Positions 1 through 13,618 are shown, counted from the stretch's first letter. The stretch is 64,000 bases of DNA from Streptomyces katrae (GCF_000717655.1 NZ_JNZY01000007.1:124001-188000); one strand, 5' to 3'. Numbers and translations: made by a program. Notes: generated by a model not told the origin, from the letters alone.

Positions 1-413
1 ACCCGCTGGGTTCGCCGACGCAGGCGGGCGTCGAAACGTACGACGACCTGTACGCGGACACCCGCAAGTGGGTCCGGGAGGGCTGGATCGACTACATCGT
101 GCCGCAGGCGTACTGGCAGATCGGCCACCCGGCCGCCGACTACGCGAAGATCGTGCCCTGGTGGGCGGACACGGTCGCCGGCACCGGCGTGGCGCTGTAC
201 GTGGGCGAGGCGCTGTACCGCTGCGACCGCAACAGCTCCACCGCCGCGTGGCGCGATCCGGCGGAGCTGTCGAAGCACCTGACGTTCGCCCGCCGATACC
301 CCGAGGTCCGCGGCCATGTCTACTTCTCGGCGAAGCAGGTGGTCGCGGACCCCAATGGAGCGATGGCCAGGGTCGTTGCCGACCATTACCCGACGGCCGT
401 GCCGCCGCGCTGA
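1..413 (+). CDS. Family 10-like glycoside hydrolase (GHL10/YngK type), C-terminal part
   Basis: The open frame enters from the left edge (first full codon at base 3) and ends with TGA at 411-413, so only about 136 C-terminal residues are seen. The text around DYIVPQAYWQ, followed by ADYAKIVPWWAD and later RGHVYFSAKQV, matches the end of the (beta/alpha)8 barrel of the GHL10 (formerly DUF187) family, whose bacterial members are usually exported and act on polysaccharide. The start, signal peptide and catalytic acids lie outside the window. The family call rests on recalled motifs; the substrate is unknown. Confidence 0.75.
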   Translation, partial: PLGSPTQAGVETYDDLYADTRKWVREGWIDYIVPQAYWQIGHPAADYAKIVPWWADTVAGTGVALYVGEALYRCDRNSSTAAWRDPAELSKHLTFARRYPEVRGHVYFSAKQVVADPNGAMARVVADHYPTAVPPR

Positions 414-417
414 GGGC

Positions 418-453
418 GCGTCGGCCGTGTCAGCCGCGTCGGCCGCGTGGGCC
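418..453. repeat. Four imperfect 9-bp tandem repeats between convergent genes
   Basis: The units gcgtcggcc, gtgtcagcc, gcgtcggcc and gcgtgggcc lie head to tail immediately after the glycosidase stop and just before the 3' end of the DUF1918 gene. This is probably slippage-prone spacer; no function is apparent. Confidence 0.6.
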
Positions 454-461
454 GCGCCGCA

Positions 462-659
462 TCAGTGCGTGGGCTCCGTCGGGTGCTTGACGACGCAGTC
501 CGGGCCCGGGGACATGACTGCCTCGTGACCGTCCGAGAAACGGACCCGGTAAGGCGGGGTGCCGTTCTCGCCGAGTACCTGAGTGATTTCACCGACCTTG
601 TCGTGCTGCCCCACGATCCTGCCGTGCTGCACCAGCTGGTCGCCCTCGGTCGCGCGCAT
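462..659 (-). CDS. DUF1918 domain small protein
   Basis: This 65-residue protein begins MRATEGDQLVQHGRIVGQHD and contains PYRVRFSDGHEAVMSPGPD. This is the single SH3-like beta-barrel DUF1918 domain, common as short stand-alone proteins in Actinobacteria. The function of the family is not established. The start is supported by a strong GGAGG ribosome site five to six bases upstream of the ATG at 659. It converges on the glycosidase gene. There is no signal peptide or membrane segment, so it should be cytoplasmic. Confidence 0.85.
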   Translation of the reverse strand: MRATEGDQLVQHGRIVGQHDKVGEITQVLGENGTPPYRVRFSDGHEAVMSPGPDCVVKHPTEPTH

Positions 660-719
660 ACTGACCTCCTCGGAGGCGGTCTGGATCCGGTGACAGCAGT
701 TTACGGCGGATTGTGCGGT

Positions 720-1656
<937 letters not shown>

Positions 1657-1658
<2 letters not shown>

Positions 1659-3102
1659 GTACGAGCGTAGCAGCGTGGCCGAACTGGCAGAATCCCTGCG
1701 GTCGGAACTCAACCGCTACTCAGTGGGTGGAAAGCTCCCCTCGAGTCGCGCCCTGGTGGAGCGCTTCAGGGTCAGCCCGGTCACCGTCTCCCGCGCCCTC
1801 GCGCAGCTGGCCGCCGAGGGGCTGGTCGTCACCCGGCCCGGCGCCGGGGTGTTCCGGGCCCGGCCCCGGACGGCGGAGCCCGCGCCCGGGGACACCTCGT
1901 GGCAGGAGGTCGCCCTCAGCGCGGAGGGCGACGGCGAGATCGTGCCGCGCTCGGTGGACGCCTCCGGGGTGCTGGCCTGTCTGGCCGCACCGCCGTCCGG
2001 GGTGATCGGCCTCAACAGCGGCTACCTGCACCCCTCCATCCAGCCCGAGCGGGCCATGGCCGCCGCGCTCGCCCGGGCCGGGCGGCGCCCCGGGGCCTGG
2101 GAACGGCCGCCCATGGAGGGGCTGCCCGAGCTGCGCGACTGGTTCGCCCGGGAGATCGGCGGAGCCGTCGCGGCTGCCGACGTACTGGTCACCGCGGCCG
2201 GGCAGAGCGCGCTGACCACCGCCCTGCGCGCGCTGGCCCCGCCCGGGGCGCCCGTCCTGGTGGAGTCCCCGACCTACCCCGGGCTGCTGGCCATCGCCCG
2301 CGCCTCCGGATGCCGGCCGGTGCCCGTCCCGGTGGATGCCGAGGGGGTCCGGCCGGAGCTGCTGGCCGCCGCCTTCGAAGCGACCGGGGCGCGGGTGTTC
2401 GTATGCCAGCCGCTGTTCCAGAACCCGACCGGTGCGGTGCTGGCTCCCGCGCGGCGGGCCGAGGTGCTGCGGATCGCGCGGGCCGCCGGGGCCTTCGTCG
2501 TGGAGGACGACTACGCCCGGGCCCTCGGCCACGACGACGCCGGTCCGCTGCCCCCGACGCTGGCCGCCGAGGACCACGACGGGGTCGTCGTGCACGTCCG
2601 GTCCCTGACCAAGGCCACGTCGCCCAGCCTGCGGGTGGGCGCGCTCGCTGCCCGCGGCCCCGTGCTGGACCGGCTGCGGGCCATCCAGATCGTGGACAGC
2701 TTCTTCGTGCCCCGGCCGCTGCAGGAGGCCGCCCTGGAGCTGGTCGGCGCGCCCGCCTGGCCCCGCCACCTGCGGGCCGTCGCCGCCGAGCTGCGCCACC
2801 GGCGGGACGTGCTCGCGGGCGCGCTGCGCCGGGAGCTGCCGGGGCTCACCCTGCCCCATCTGCCCTCGGGCGGCTACCAGTTGTGGGCGAGGATGGCCGA
2901 GGGCAGTGACGACACGGCCTTCGGGGCGGCGGCCCTGCGCGCCGGGGTCGCGGTCGCCGCGGGGCGCCCGTACTTCTGTGCCGAACCGCCGGGTCCGTAC
3001 GTACGGCTCAGCTTCGCCGGGGTGTCCGGCGCGGGGGAGCTGAACGAGGCCGTACGGCGGCTGCGCAGCGGAGCCGGCGACGCCGTCGGTCCAGGCGCTT
3101 GA
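1657..3102 (+). CDS. MocR-family regulator (GntR HTH fused to PLP aminotransferase fold)
   Basis: 481 residues. The N-terminus (about 1-75) is a GntR winged helix with LPSSRALVERFRVSPVTVSR and an AEGLVVTRPGAGVF wing. The remainder is a fold type I aminotransferase with VTAAGQSALTTALRALAP, the aspartate motif VVEDDYAR and the PLP lysine context HVRSLTKATSPSLRVG. MocR/PdxR proteins use PLP or an amino-acid adduct as effector and usually control the adjacent gene, here the divergent EamA exporter. The open frame continues upstream to 1165, but that part lies antisense to the exporter. MYERSSVAELAES at 1657 is the natural family start, and the transcript is probably leaderless. Confidence 0.9.
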
Positions 3103-3133
3103 CCCCGTGCGGCATGCGGCACACCATCGCCGC

Positions 3134-3709
3134 ATGAATGTTCGGGTTTCGCTCGTTGCCGCAGCCCGTGGTTCCTCGCTGCTCGCCGAGCGCTTCGACG
3201 ACGACCGTCCGCTGGACGGGGCGGGCTGGCACGCGGTCGAATCCGCGGCGCGCGGGCTCGTGCCCCTGGGCTCAGCCGAGCTCCGCTACTGCTCGCCCAG
3301 CCCGCGCAGCCGGGCCACCGGGCAGGCCCTCGGGTACGCCCCGCTCGCGCAGCCGGCGCTGCGCGACTGCGACATGGGCCGCTGGCGGGGGCTGACCCTG
3401 GCCGAGGTGGCGGAGCGCGAGCCCGCAGCGGTGGACCTCTGGCTCACCGACCCGCTGGCCGCCCCGCACGGCGGCGAATCCCTGCTCGCGTTCATCTCCC
3501 GCATCGGCGGCTGGCTGGACACCCGGCCCGCCGACGACGGGGGCGCGATCGTGGCGGTGGCGGAGCCCTCGGTGGTCCGCGCGGCCCTGGTGTACGCGCT
3601 GAGGGCCGCCCCGCTGACCTACTGGAACGTGGACGTCCGCCCGCTCTCCACGATCACCCTGACGGGCCGCTCGGGCCACTGGCACCTCTCCCTCCAGGCG
3701 CCTGTCTAG
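3134..3709 (+). CDS. Histidine-phosphatase-fold protein lacking catalytic histidines
   Basis: 191 residues of the phosphoglycerate-mutase-like superfamily. The fold is recognisable from RYCSPSPRSRATGQALG and CDMGRWRGLTLAEVAE. The nucleophile motif (normally RHG after the first strand) reads LVAAARGSS, and the second catalytic histidine region (normally a THGG-like motif) reads VAVAEPSVVRAALVYA. Both catalytic histidines therefore appear to be missing, which argues against phosphatase activity. Such members are, as I recall, common in Streptomyces and sometimes sit near cobalt/cobalamin genes; the cob genes here are 26 kb away. The ATG at 3134 is the first good start; an upstream ATG at 3107 would add nine unlikely residues. 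Confidence 0.75.
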   Translation: MNVRVSLVAAARGSSLLAERFDDDRPLDGAGWHAVESAARGLVPLGSAELRYCSPSPRSRATGQALGYAPLAQPALRDCDMGRWRGLTLAEVAEREPAAVDLWLTDPLAAPHGGESLLAFISRIGGWLDTRPADDGGAIVAVAEPSVVRAALVYALRAAPLTYWNVDVRPLSTITLTGRSGHWHLSLQAPV

Positions 3710-3773
3710 GGGGTGTCGCCGGCCACCCTCAAAACGGTGGAACCGCACCCGTCCACCGCCCTAACCTGCGGCC

Positions 3774-4532
3774 ATGACCGGAATGCAGATCACCACCCTG
3801 GCGCAGCGACCCGAACTGGCCGAACGGCTCTGGGACATGAAGGACACCTGGCCGGAGTTCGCCCAGCACGACTCGGTCGCCTGGCTCCTCTACCCGCGGA
3901 TGGTCAAGGAGCTGGCCGACTACGTCCTGGTGGCCACCGACGGGGATGCGGTGATCGCCCGCGGGTTCAGCGTGCCCTTCGCGCAGCACGCGCCGGGCCG
4001 CGACGGGGCGCTGCCCGCGCAGGGGTGGGACCAGGTCCTCATGTGGGCCTTCTCCGACCTGCGGCGCGGGGTCGCCCCCGACACGGTGAGCGCCATCGAG
4101 ATCACCGTCGCCACCGACCGGCTCGGCGAGGGCCTGTCCGGGCGGATGCTGGCCGCGATGCGGGACAACGCCCGCGCCCGCGGGTTCGCCGAGGTGGTGG
4201 CCCCGGTCCGGCCCAGCGGCAAGCCGGCCGAGCCGGGCACCCCCATCGAGGAGTACGCGTACCGCACGCGCGAGGACGCTCTGCCGTACGACCCGTGGCT
4301 GCGGGTCCATGTGCGCGCGGGTGCGGTGATCGACTCGGTGGCCCCGCTGTCGATGACGATCACCGGCTCGCTCGCGCAGTGGCGGGAGTGGACCGGGCTG
4401 CCCTTCGATGCGACGGGCCCGGTCCTGGTGCCGGGAGCCCTGGCCCCGGTCCGCTGCGAGCTCGAACAGGGCTACGCGGTGTACGTGGAGCCGAACGTCT
4501 GGGTCCGCCACGTGCTGGACCGCCCGGCGTAG
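3774..4532 (+). CDS. GNAT-related acetyltransferase-like protein
   Basis: 252 residues starting MTGMQITTLAQRPELAERLW. The segment AIEITVATDRLGEGLSGRML followed by AAMRDNARARGFAEVVAPVR resembles the acetyl-CoA-binding beta4-alpha3 of GNAT proteins, with a glycine-containing turn in place of a strict Q/RxxGxG/A motif. The protein is a single cytoplasmic domain with no membrane segment. It stands alone between the phosphatase-like gene and argC. Activity and substrate are unknown. An ATG nine bases downstream (3783) is an alternative start. Confidence 0.6.
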   Translation: MTGMQITTLAQRPELAERLWDMKDTWPEFAQHDSVAWLLYPRMVKELADYVLVATDGDAVIARGFSVPFAQHAPGRDGALPAQGWDQVLMWAFSDLRRGVAPDTVSAIEITVATDRLGEGLSGRMLAAMRDNARARGFAEVVAPVRPSGKPAEPGTPIEEYAYRTREDALPYDPWLRVHVRAGAVIDSVAPLSMTITGSLAQWREWTGLPFDATGPVLVPGALAPVRCELEQGYAVYVEPNVWVRHVLDRPA

Positions 4533-4592
4533 GCGGCTCGGTCCGACCCACCCCGGCCCGCCCGGCATGGGGCGCCGGCCGATCCCGGCGCT

Positions 4593-6860
<2,268 letters not shown>

Positions 6861-6864
<4 letters not shown>

Positions 6865-7811
6865 GCGACCCGACGAAGAACGAGAAGGCCGGCCAGCCCG
6901 GCGCCGGAACCGCGCGCAAGCACACCGCGCTGCCCAAGGCGCAGATCCTCATCGAGGCCCTGCCCTGGCTCACCCGCCACAACGGCAAGGTCGTCGTCAT
7001 CAAGTTCGGCGGCAACGCCATGATCGACGAGGACCTCAAGGCCGCATTCGCCCAGGACGTGGTCTTCCTGCGCCAGGCCGGCCTCAAGCCGGTCGTGGTG
7101 CACGGCGGCGGCCCCCAGATCAACGCCCAGCTCGACAAGCAGGGCCTGGTCAGCGAGTTCAAGGCCGGCCTGCGCGTGACGACCCCCGAGGCCATGGACG
7201 TCGTACGGATGGTCCTGGCGGGGCAGGTCCAGCGCGAGCTGGTCGGGCTGCTCAACGAGCACGGGCCGCTCGCCGTCGGCATGACCGGCGAGGACGCCCA
7301 CACCATCACCGCGACCCGGCACACCCCCGAGATCGACGGTGAGCTCGTCGACATCGGCCGGGTCGGCGAGATCGCCGCCATCGACACGGGCGCGATCGAG
7401 GCGCTGCTGGCGGACGGCCGGATCCCGGTCATCTCCTCCATCGCGCGCAGCGCCGACGACCACCACGTGTACAACGTGAACGCCGACACGGCGGCCGCGG
7501 CGCTCGCCGCCGCGCTGGGCGCGGAGACGCTGATGGTGCTCACCGACGTCGAGGGCCTCTACGCGGACTGGCCCAACAGCGACGAGGTCATCAGCCGGCT
7601 CACGGTCAGCGAGCTGGAGAAGCTGCTGCCCGAGCTGTCCAGCGGCATGGTGCCCAAGATGGAGGGCTGCCTGCACGCCGTCCGCGGCGGTGTGAGCACG
7701 GCCCGCGTGATCGACGGGCGGGTCCCGCACTCGATCCTGCTGGAGATCTTCACCGACGAGGGAATCGGCACGATGGTCGTGCCCGACGCACAGGGAGGGG
7801 TGCGCACATGA
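6861..7811 (+). CDS. argB: Acetylglutamate kinase
   Basis: 316 residues. ArgB phosphorylates N-acetylglutamate, usually the arginine-feedback-controlled step. The amino-acid kinase fold is shown by [27 protein letters not shown], the ornate loop [19 protein letters not shown] and [12 protein letters not shown]. The N-terminal extension of about 35 residues is variable in Actinobacteria. ATG at 6861 overlaps the argJ stop by four bases, indicating translational coupling. Confidence 0.97.
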
Positions 7812-9052
7812 CGGGCCATCAGGAGACCGGCGGCCGGGAGACCGGCCAACAGGGCACCGGCAATCAGCGCTACGGCGCCCGCTGGCAGGACACGCTGACC
7901 AACAACTACGGCACTCCCGCGCTGGCCCTCGTGCGCGGCGAAGGCGCCCAGGTCTGGGACGCGGACGGCCGGCAGTACACCGACTTCGTCGGCGGAATCG
8001 CGGTCAACGCCCTCGGCCACGCCCACCCGGCGATCGTCGAAGCCGTGACCCGGCAGATCTCCACCCTCGGCCACGTCTCCAACCTCTACGCCTCCGAGCC
8101 GGTCCTCGCGCTCGGCGAGCGGCTGCTCCAGCTGTTCGGGCGCCCCGGCCGGATCTTCTTCTGCAACTCCGGAGCCGAGGCCGTCGAGGCCGCGTTCAAG
8201 ATCGGCCGGCTGACCGGGCGGACCCACATGGTCGCCACCGACGGCGGCTTCCACGGCCGGACCATGGGCGCCCTCGCGCTCACCGGCCAGCCCAGGAAGC
8301 AGGACCCGTTCCGGCCGCTGCCCGGCGATGTCACGCACGTCCCGTACGGCGACGTCGAGGCCCTGCGGGCCGCCGTCACCGAGGAGACGGCGCTCGTCGT
8401 CATCGAGCCGATCCAGGGCGAGAACGGCGTCGTCGTGCCCCCGGCCGGCTACCTGACGGCCGCCCGGGAGATCACCCGGGCCACCGGCACCCTGCTCGTC
8501 CTCGACGAGGTGCAGACCGGCATCGGGCGCTGCGGCCACTGGTTCGAGCACCAGGCCCACGAGGGCGTCGAGCCCGATCTCGTCACGCTCGCGAAGGGGC
8601 TCGGCGGCGGTCTGCCGATCGGCGCCGTCGCCGCCTTCGGGCCCGTCGCGGACCTGCTCCAGCCCGGCCAGCACGGCACCACCTTCGGCGGGAACCCCGT
8701 CGCGTGCGCCGCCGGCCTCGCCGTCATCGACACCATCGCCGCCGACGGCCTGCTCGACCGGGTCAAGGCGCGCGGGGAGCGGCTGCGCTCCGGAATCGAG
8801 GCTGCGGGGCACCCGCTGGTCTCCCATGTCCGTGGTGAGGGCCTTCTCCTGGGTATCGTGCTGACCGGGCCGCTCGCACCGCAGGTGCAGCAGGCGGCCC
8901 AAGATGCCGGCTTCCTGGTCAACGCGCCCGCCCCCGACGTCGTACGGCTCATGCCGCCGTACGTACTCTCCGAGGCCGAGGCGGACGCGTTCGTCCGGGC
9001 GCTGCCCGGCATCCTCGACGCAGCCAACGGGGACGGACACACCGGGGAATGA
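7808..9052 (+). CDS. argD: Acetylornithine transaminase
   Basis: 414 residues. This fold type I PLP enzyme converts N-acetylglutamate semialdehyde to N-acetylornithine. The motifs [38 protein letters not shown] and the PLP lysine in [17 protein letters not shown] are present. The N-terminal 20 residues are Gly/Gln-rich and probably disordered, with the real fold starting near [23 protein letters not shown] at 7808 overlaps the argB stop by four bases. Confidence 0.97.
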   Translation: MTGHQETGGRETGQQGTGNQRYGARWQDTLTNNYGTPALALVRGEGAQVWDADGRQYTDFVGGIAVNALGHAHPAIVEAVTRQISTLGHVSNLYASEPVLALGERLLQLFGRPGRIFFCNSGAEAVEAAFKIGRLTGRTHMVATDGGFHGRTMGALALTGQPRKQDPFRPLPGDVTHVPYGDVEALRAAVTEETALVVIEPIQGENGVVVPPAGYLTAAREITRATGTLLVLDEVQTGIGRCGHWFEHQAHEGVEPDLVTLAKGLGGGLPIGAVAAFGPVADLLQPGQHGTTFGGNPVACAAGLAVIDTIAADGLLDRVKARGERLRSGIEAAGHPLVSHVRGEGLLLGIVLTGPLAPQVQQAAQDAGFLVNAPAPDVVRLMPPYVLSEAEADAFVRALPGILDAANGDGHTGE

Positions 9053-9059
9053 GACGACG

Positions 9060-9596
9060 ATGAGTCAGGCGCAGGAACACGAGCAGAACGGCCCGTCCGT
9101 CCCGCAGACCCGCACCGCCCGCCACCGCCGGATCGTGGACATCCTCAACCGGCAGCCGGTCCGCTCCCAGAGCCAGCTGGCGAAACTGCTCGCCGACGAC
9201 GGGCTGAGCGTCACCCAGGCGACGCTCTCCCGCGACCTCGACGAGCTGGGCGCGGTGAAGATCCGCAACACCGGCGGCGAGCTGATCTATGCGGTACCCA
9301 GCGAGGGCGGTTTCCGCACCCCGCAGGCCCCGCTCGGCGAGTCGGCGAAGGAGGAGCGCATGCGGCGCCTCTCCGGCGAACTGCTGATCTCGGCGGAGGC
9401 CTCCGCGAACCTCGTCGTCCTGCGCACCCCGCCGGGTGCGGCCCAGTTCCTCGCCTCGGCGATCGACCAGGCCGAACTCCGCGAGATCCTCGGCACGATC
9501 GCCGGTGACGACACGTTGATGCTGATCAGCCGCGACCCCGCCGGCGGCCAGGCCCTCGCGGACCACCTGCTGCGGCTGGCCCAGAAGGAGGGCTGA
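9060..9596 (+). CDS. argR: Arginine repressor
   Basis: 178 residues. The N-terminal winged helix includes [20 protein letters not shown] then [13 protein letters not shown]. The C-terminal hexamerisation and arginine-binding domain includes [15 protein letters not shown]. It represses arginine genes through ARG boxes, two of which are proposed here (argC and the argG relic). The first roughly 20 residues are a hydrophilic extension. The start is 7 bases after the argD stop, so argR is the last gene of the operon. It is slightly longer than E. coli ArgR because of the N-terminal tail. Confidence 0.95.
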   Translation: MSQAQEHEQNGPSVPQTRTARHRRIVDILNRQPVRSQSQLAKLLADDGLSVTQATLSRDLDELGAVKIRNTGGELIYAVPSEGGFRTPQAPLGESAKEERMRRLSGELLISAEASANLVVLRTPPGAAQFLASAIDQAELREILGTIAGDDTLMLISRDPAGGQALADHLLRLAQKEG

Positions 9597-9661
9597 GCCG
9601 GGACGTCCGGGGCGCCGGAAATCCGGTGCCGGACCCGGCGCCGCCGCCGTAGCCTCGGGGC

Positions 9662-10564
9662 GTGCTCCAACTCGTCCTCGCCCTGTCGGTGTCCGTCGTG
9701 ACCGCCGCCGTGTACGGGCCCATCGGCCTGCGGTGGCGGCGCCGGGCCCGGATCCGGCGCGAGGTCCTCCGGCTCGTCGCCGCCCTCGAACTCGAGCCGT
9801 ACCACGCCGCCCTGCTGCGCAACGAGGCGACCGAGGCGGCGGCCGCCGAACTCGTCCTGGGCGGGTACCTCCGCATCGACGGGGAAGGGGCGGCGTTCTT
9901 GACCGAGGAGGGCCGCGATCCCGCCGGGGCGCCCGCCCACCCGCTGCCCGCTGCCCTGCTGGAGGCCGTACGCCGGCACGATCCCGAGCCCGTTTCGCTC
10001 GGCTGGATCGACTGGTGCGACCAGGGGTACGTGGAGCGGCGCAGCGCGTACGGGAAGGTACGGGACGCCCGGCTGCCCGATGTCCGGCGCATGCCGGACG
10101 GCGAGGCGAACCGGCTGCCGGCCTGCTGCGGCTGCGTCGGCATCGTCCTGGTGATGTTCTTCTGGGTCCTGGCGGGCGTGCTGCTGCTGGCCGAGCGGCC
10201 GCACGGGGCACGGGAATGGGCCTGCGCCGCGGTGGCCGCGCTCGGCCTGGTGGCGCTGGCGTTCGCCGGAAGGGCCGGCCGGGAGGTCCGGGCCCGCACG
10301 GAGTGCGGCGACCCGCTGGGGGACCTGGTCCGCGCCGAGCCGCATCCGGCGTTCGCGGCGCTGGACGAACAGCAGCGCCGCCACGTCCTGCGGAGCATCG
10401 GTGACCGCTACCGGTGGCGCGGCGCCGACGCGGTCGCCTGCGAGGGCGAGGACGACGAGTGGCTGGACGACAAGGTCTGGTGGGAGGACGCGTACGAGTA
10501 CCGGGCCGCCGACGAGGCCGAGGCCGAGCCCGAAGGCGATGCCGCACCTCCTAGTACCGGGTGA
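9662..10564 (+). CDS. TIGR04222-type membrane protein
   Basis: 300 residues from a GTG. There is one hydrophobic segment at the N-terminus (LVLALSVSVVTAAVYGPIGL) and two close ones near 160-205 (GIVLVMFFWVLAGVLLL and AVAALGLVALAFAG). Between them is a soluble region rich in basic and small residues with LVLGGYLRIDGEGAAFL, typical of the TIGR04222 membrane family of Streptomyces. The C-terminus is strongly acidic (DEAEAEPEGDAAP). Function unknown. Its last 14 bases overlap the 3' end of the convergent L,D-transpeptidase gene. Confidence 0.7.
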   Translation: MLQLVLALSVSVVTAAVYGPIGLRWRRRARIRREVLRLVAALELEPYHAALLRNEATEAAAAELVLGGYLRIDGEGAAFLTEEGRDPAGAPAHPLPAALLEAVRRHDPEPVSLGWIDWCDQGYVERRSAYGKVRDARLPDVRRMPDGEANRLPACCGCVGIVLVMFFWVLAGVLLLAERPHGAREWACAAVAALGLVALAFAGRAGREVRARTECGDPLGDLVRAEPHPAFAALDEQQRRHVLRSIGDRYRWRGADAVACEGEDDEWLDDKVWWEDAYEYRAADEAEAEPEGDAAPPSTG

Positions 10565-11249
10565 CGGCCAGCGGCCCTTCCTGCGTGCCGATCGCGATGT
10601 GCGGGCGTCGGCGGGGATCGGCCCAGCGCAGGATCGCGCGCATCGCCCGCTCCGGCACGGACACGCAACCGGCCGTCGCCCCCTTGCCGTTGACGTGTAG
10701 GAAGATGCCCGCGCCCCGGCCGTGCACCGGCCGGTCGTAGTTGAAGGCGATGACGAGCGCGTGCGCGTACTGCTTCTCGTACGTGACCAGGTGCTCCGCC
10801 TCGCCCGGCGCGCAGTCCGCGGGCAGCGGCTCGGTCCACCGGTTGTATGCGACGGACGCATTGTCCTGGCACCACCAGGAATCAGGGGTCACCTTGAGGT
10901 AGCGGAACTCCGTCCCGGCGGGCGCGTGCCGGATCCCGAAGGCGTACGGCAGCTCGTACAGGCCCGTCGGCGTGGTGTTCGTGCCCTGGGTGCGGGTCTC
11001 ACCCTCCGTCAGGCCGTTCGCGCCGAAGCGCGCGTCCGCGCTGCCGGCCTCGTACCAGTGCCCCGCCCGGCGGTCCCACCAGGTCAGCCGCCCCGTGGTG
11101 GATCCGGGCGCGGGCGCGACGGCGGTGATCAGCTGGCTGCCGCCGCCCGTGTCGGCGAGACGGGCCGGCAGCGGCGCAGGTCCGTAGGGGCCTTGCAGGA
11201 GCAGGCCGGTGACGATCAGTGAGCCGGTGACGAGAGCGGTACGCAGCAC
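10551..11249 (-). CDS. L,D-transpeptidase (YkuD domain), exported
   Basis: 232 residues. An N-terminal signal sequence (LRTALVTGSLIVTGLLLQG) is followed by a short linker and a YkuD domain. The active-site stretch IFLHVNGKGATAGCVSVPE holds the conserved His and the nucleophilic Cys of the HxnG...GC(V/I)S motif. This type forms 3-3 cross-links in peptidoglycan or attaches proteins to it outside the membrane. The neighbouring text TGLYELPYAFG and VIAFNYDRPV is also typical. It overlaps the convergent TIGR04222 gene by 14 bases. Confidence 0.9.
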   Translation of the reverse strand: MLRTALVTGSLIVTGLLLQGPYGPAPLPARLADTGGGSQLITAVAPAPGSTTGRLTWWDRRAGHWYEAGSADARFGANGLTEGETRTQGTNTTPTGLYELPYAFGIRHAPAGTEFRYLKVTPDSWWCQDNASVAYNRWTEPLPADCAPGEAEHLVTYEKQYAHALVIAFNYDRPVHGRGAGIFLHVNGKGATAGCVSVPERAMRAILRWADPRRRPHIAIGTQEGPLAVTRY

Positions 11250-11252
11250 ATG

Positions 11253-11828
<576 letters not shown>

Positions 11829-11870
11829 GATCCGATTATCGGTCAGGGCGGCAGGTTCGGGCCGGGAATT

Positions 11871-13484
11871 TCAGTCCCACAGCTCGCGGCGGGCACGCCA
11901 CAGCCGCCGGTCCTCGTCGTGCGGCGACCGGGTGAGCAACGCGTCCAGTTCTGCGCAGTCGTTCTCCTGCAGCCCCAGGCGGGTGCGCCACCACCGCAGC
12001 CGGTGAGCGGGGAGCACGTGCGCCGACGCCGCCAGCAGCGCGCCGAGTTCCGCGCGCTCCGCCTGTCCCTCCTGCAGGGCCTGGAGCCAGTTCCAGCCTT
12101 CCACCGTGTCCGCCGCGAGCCGGCGCAGGCCCGGGTCGGGGTCCGCCGACAGGGCCACCGCGGCACGCAGCGCGGCGATTCCCCCCTGGGCGTGCAGCAG
12201 GCGGAACGCGGCGCGGCGGTTGTGCAGCCGCCGGTCGGGGGCGGCACGGGCGGCCAGCCCTCCGGTGTCCAGCCGCCCGGCCACGGGACGCAGGCAGAGC
12301 GCGGCCTCGCGGGCCACCGACGCCGACCCGTCGTCCAGCAGCGGGAGCAGTACCGCGTCGTCGGGGGTGGCGTCCATCCGCCGCAGCCCGGCCAGGGCGG
12401 CGGCCCGTACCGGGCCGACGGGATGGTCCAGCAGCGCGCTCAGCAGCGGCGCGTCGGCGCGCGGGGCGAACTCGCAGAAGCCGGTGACCGCATACCGGCT
12501 CACCCGCTCCGGGTCCGCGAGGAGCCCGCGGTGGTGCGCGTACGGGTCGCCGCCGTCCTGGCGCAGCAGCCAGCGCGCGCAGGCCCGTACGAGAGCGGAC
12601 CGGTCGGCGAGGTGCCGGGAGGCCTCCGCCGCCCGGCCGGCCCGGCGCAGTGCGGTGACCCCGGCGGCCCGGACCATCGGGACGCGGCTGCCGAGCAGGG
12701 TGTCGACCGCCTCGTCGTCCGGCCCGTCGGCTGCCATCGCCGCGAGGGCGGCGTCGGTCCACAGCCGGCCCGTCGCCGGGTCGTGCTCCGTGGCGGCCCG
12801 CCGGGCGAGCTCCCGTACGCCGAGCCGGCCGGCGGCGAGGGTGAGGCGGGCGGCGAACCGCCGGGTCGGCAGGTCCGCCGTCCGGCCGAGGTGGTCCAGG
12901 ATGCGGGCGCGCTGCTCCGCGGTCAGGGAGCTCCAGCTCCACGTCGTCGAGGGGCGCCCGGGGCGCCACCATGCGGCGAGGAGGGAGTACCGGCCGCTCA
13001 GGGCGGCCTCCAGCTGCTCCACCGCCCAGGCGCCGTTCTCGCGCCGGCCCAGTCGCAGGGCGAGCGGGATGAGGGCGGTCAGCATGGGCTCGGGGTTCCT
13101 GGCCACGATCCTGCCGAGCACCCGCCGGGCGCGCTCCCGCACCGCCGGGACCCAGTCGGCGCACCGGATCAGGACGAGCAGGAGCGGGGGGTTCCGCCAC
13201 GCTGCGAGGGTGGCGGCGCGCACCCGCCCGTCGGGGTGGCACAGCCGGGCCTCGAGCCGGTCGCTGTGCAGGGGCTCGTACGAGCGGGAGGCCAGGCGCC
13301 GCACCTCCTCGTCGAAGGCGATCCAGGATTCCGGCCGGTGCCAGAGGAACCCGCCGGTGAACACGTCGGTGTCCGGCCGCAGCAGCAGCACCCGTGTCAC
13401 GTCGCAAACCCCGGTGTCCGCACGCCGCATCAGCGCCAGCGCCGCGTCGTGCCCCTGTGCGATGTCCTGCCGTATGAGCCGCAT
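11871..13484 (-). CDS. HEAT-repeat protein
   Basis: 537 residues made almost entirely of alpha-helical repeats of about 30 residues, for example LCHPDGRVRAATLAAWRNPP, DWVPAVRERARRVLGRIVAR and DDGSASVAREAALCLRPVAG. These are HEAT/PBS-lyase-like repeats, normally a protein-binding scaffold. No catalytic motif, signal peptide or membrane segment was seen. A gggggagggc ribosome site lies just before the ATG at 13484. Partner and role are unknown. Confidence 0.75.
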   Translation of the reverse strand: MRLIRQDIAQGHDAALALMRRADTGVCDVTRVLLLRPDTDVFTGGFLWHRPESWIAFDEEVRRLASRSYEPLHSDRLEARLCHPDGRVRAATLAAWRNPPLLLVLIRCADWVPAVRERARRVLGRIVARNPEPMLTALIPLALRLGRRENGAWAVEQLEAALSGRYSLLAAWWRPGRPSTTWSWSSLTAEQRARILDHLGRTADLPTRRFAARLTLAAGRLGVRELARRAATEHDPATGRLWTDAALAAMAADGPDDEAVDTLLGSRVPMVRAAGVTALRRAGRAAEASRHLADRSALVRACARWLLRQDGGDPYAHHRGLLADPERVSRYAVTGFCEFAPRADAPLLSALLDHPVGPVRAAALAGLRRMDATPDDAVLLPLLDDGSASVAREAALCLRPVAGRLDTGGLAARAAPDRRLHNRRAAFRLLHAQGGIAALRAAVALSADPDPGLRRLAADTVEGWNWLQALQEGQAERAELGALLAASAHVLPAHRLRWWRTRLGLQENDCAELDALLTRSPHDEDRRLWRARRELWD

Positions 13485-13584
13485 GTGCCCTCCCCCGAAA
13501 CCACTTCCCGGCCGATCGTAGGCGGGCGCCCATGGGCTCCGCCCCTGCTATCCGGGCCGGTCAGCGGCGCGACGACGGGCACGA

Positions 13585-13618
13585 TTGACGAAACATACGG
13601 AGTACTGCATAGTTATGC
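13585..13618 (+). promoter_or_regulatory. ARG-box promoter of the argG relic (and argH)
   Basis: TTGACG (13585-13590) and CATAGT (13608-13613) are spaced by 17 bases. The -10 box sits in GCATAGTTATGC (13607-13618), whose five-base arms GCATA/TATGC are perfect inverted repeats. This strong ArgR-type operator drives a destroyed argG, and argH lies 374 bases downstream, so it may still control argH if the intervening hairpin is read through. Confidence 0.75.

Noticed and set aside
418..453. CRISPR-like repeat
   Set aside because: Units are 9 bp, contiguous and without spacers; no cas genes are present. The same holds for the repeats at 34316 and 37327.
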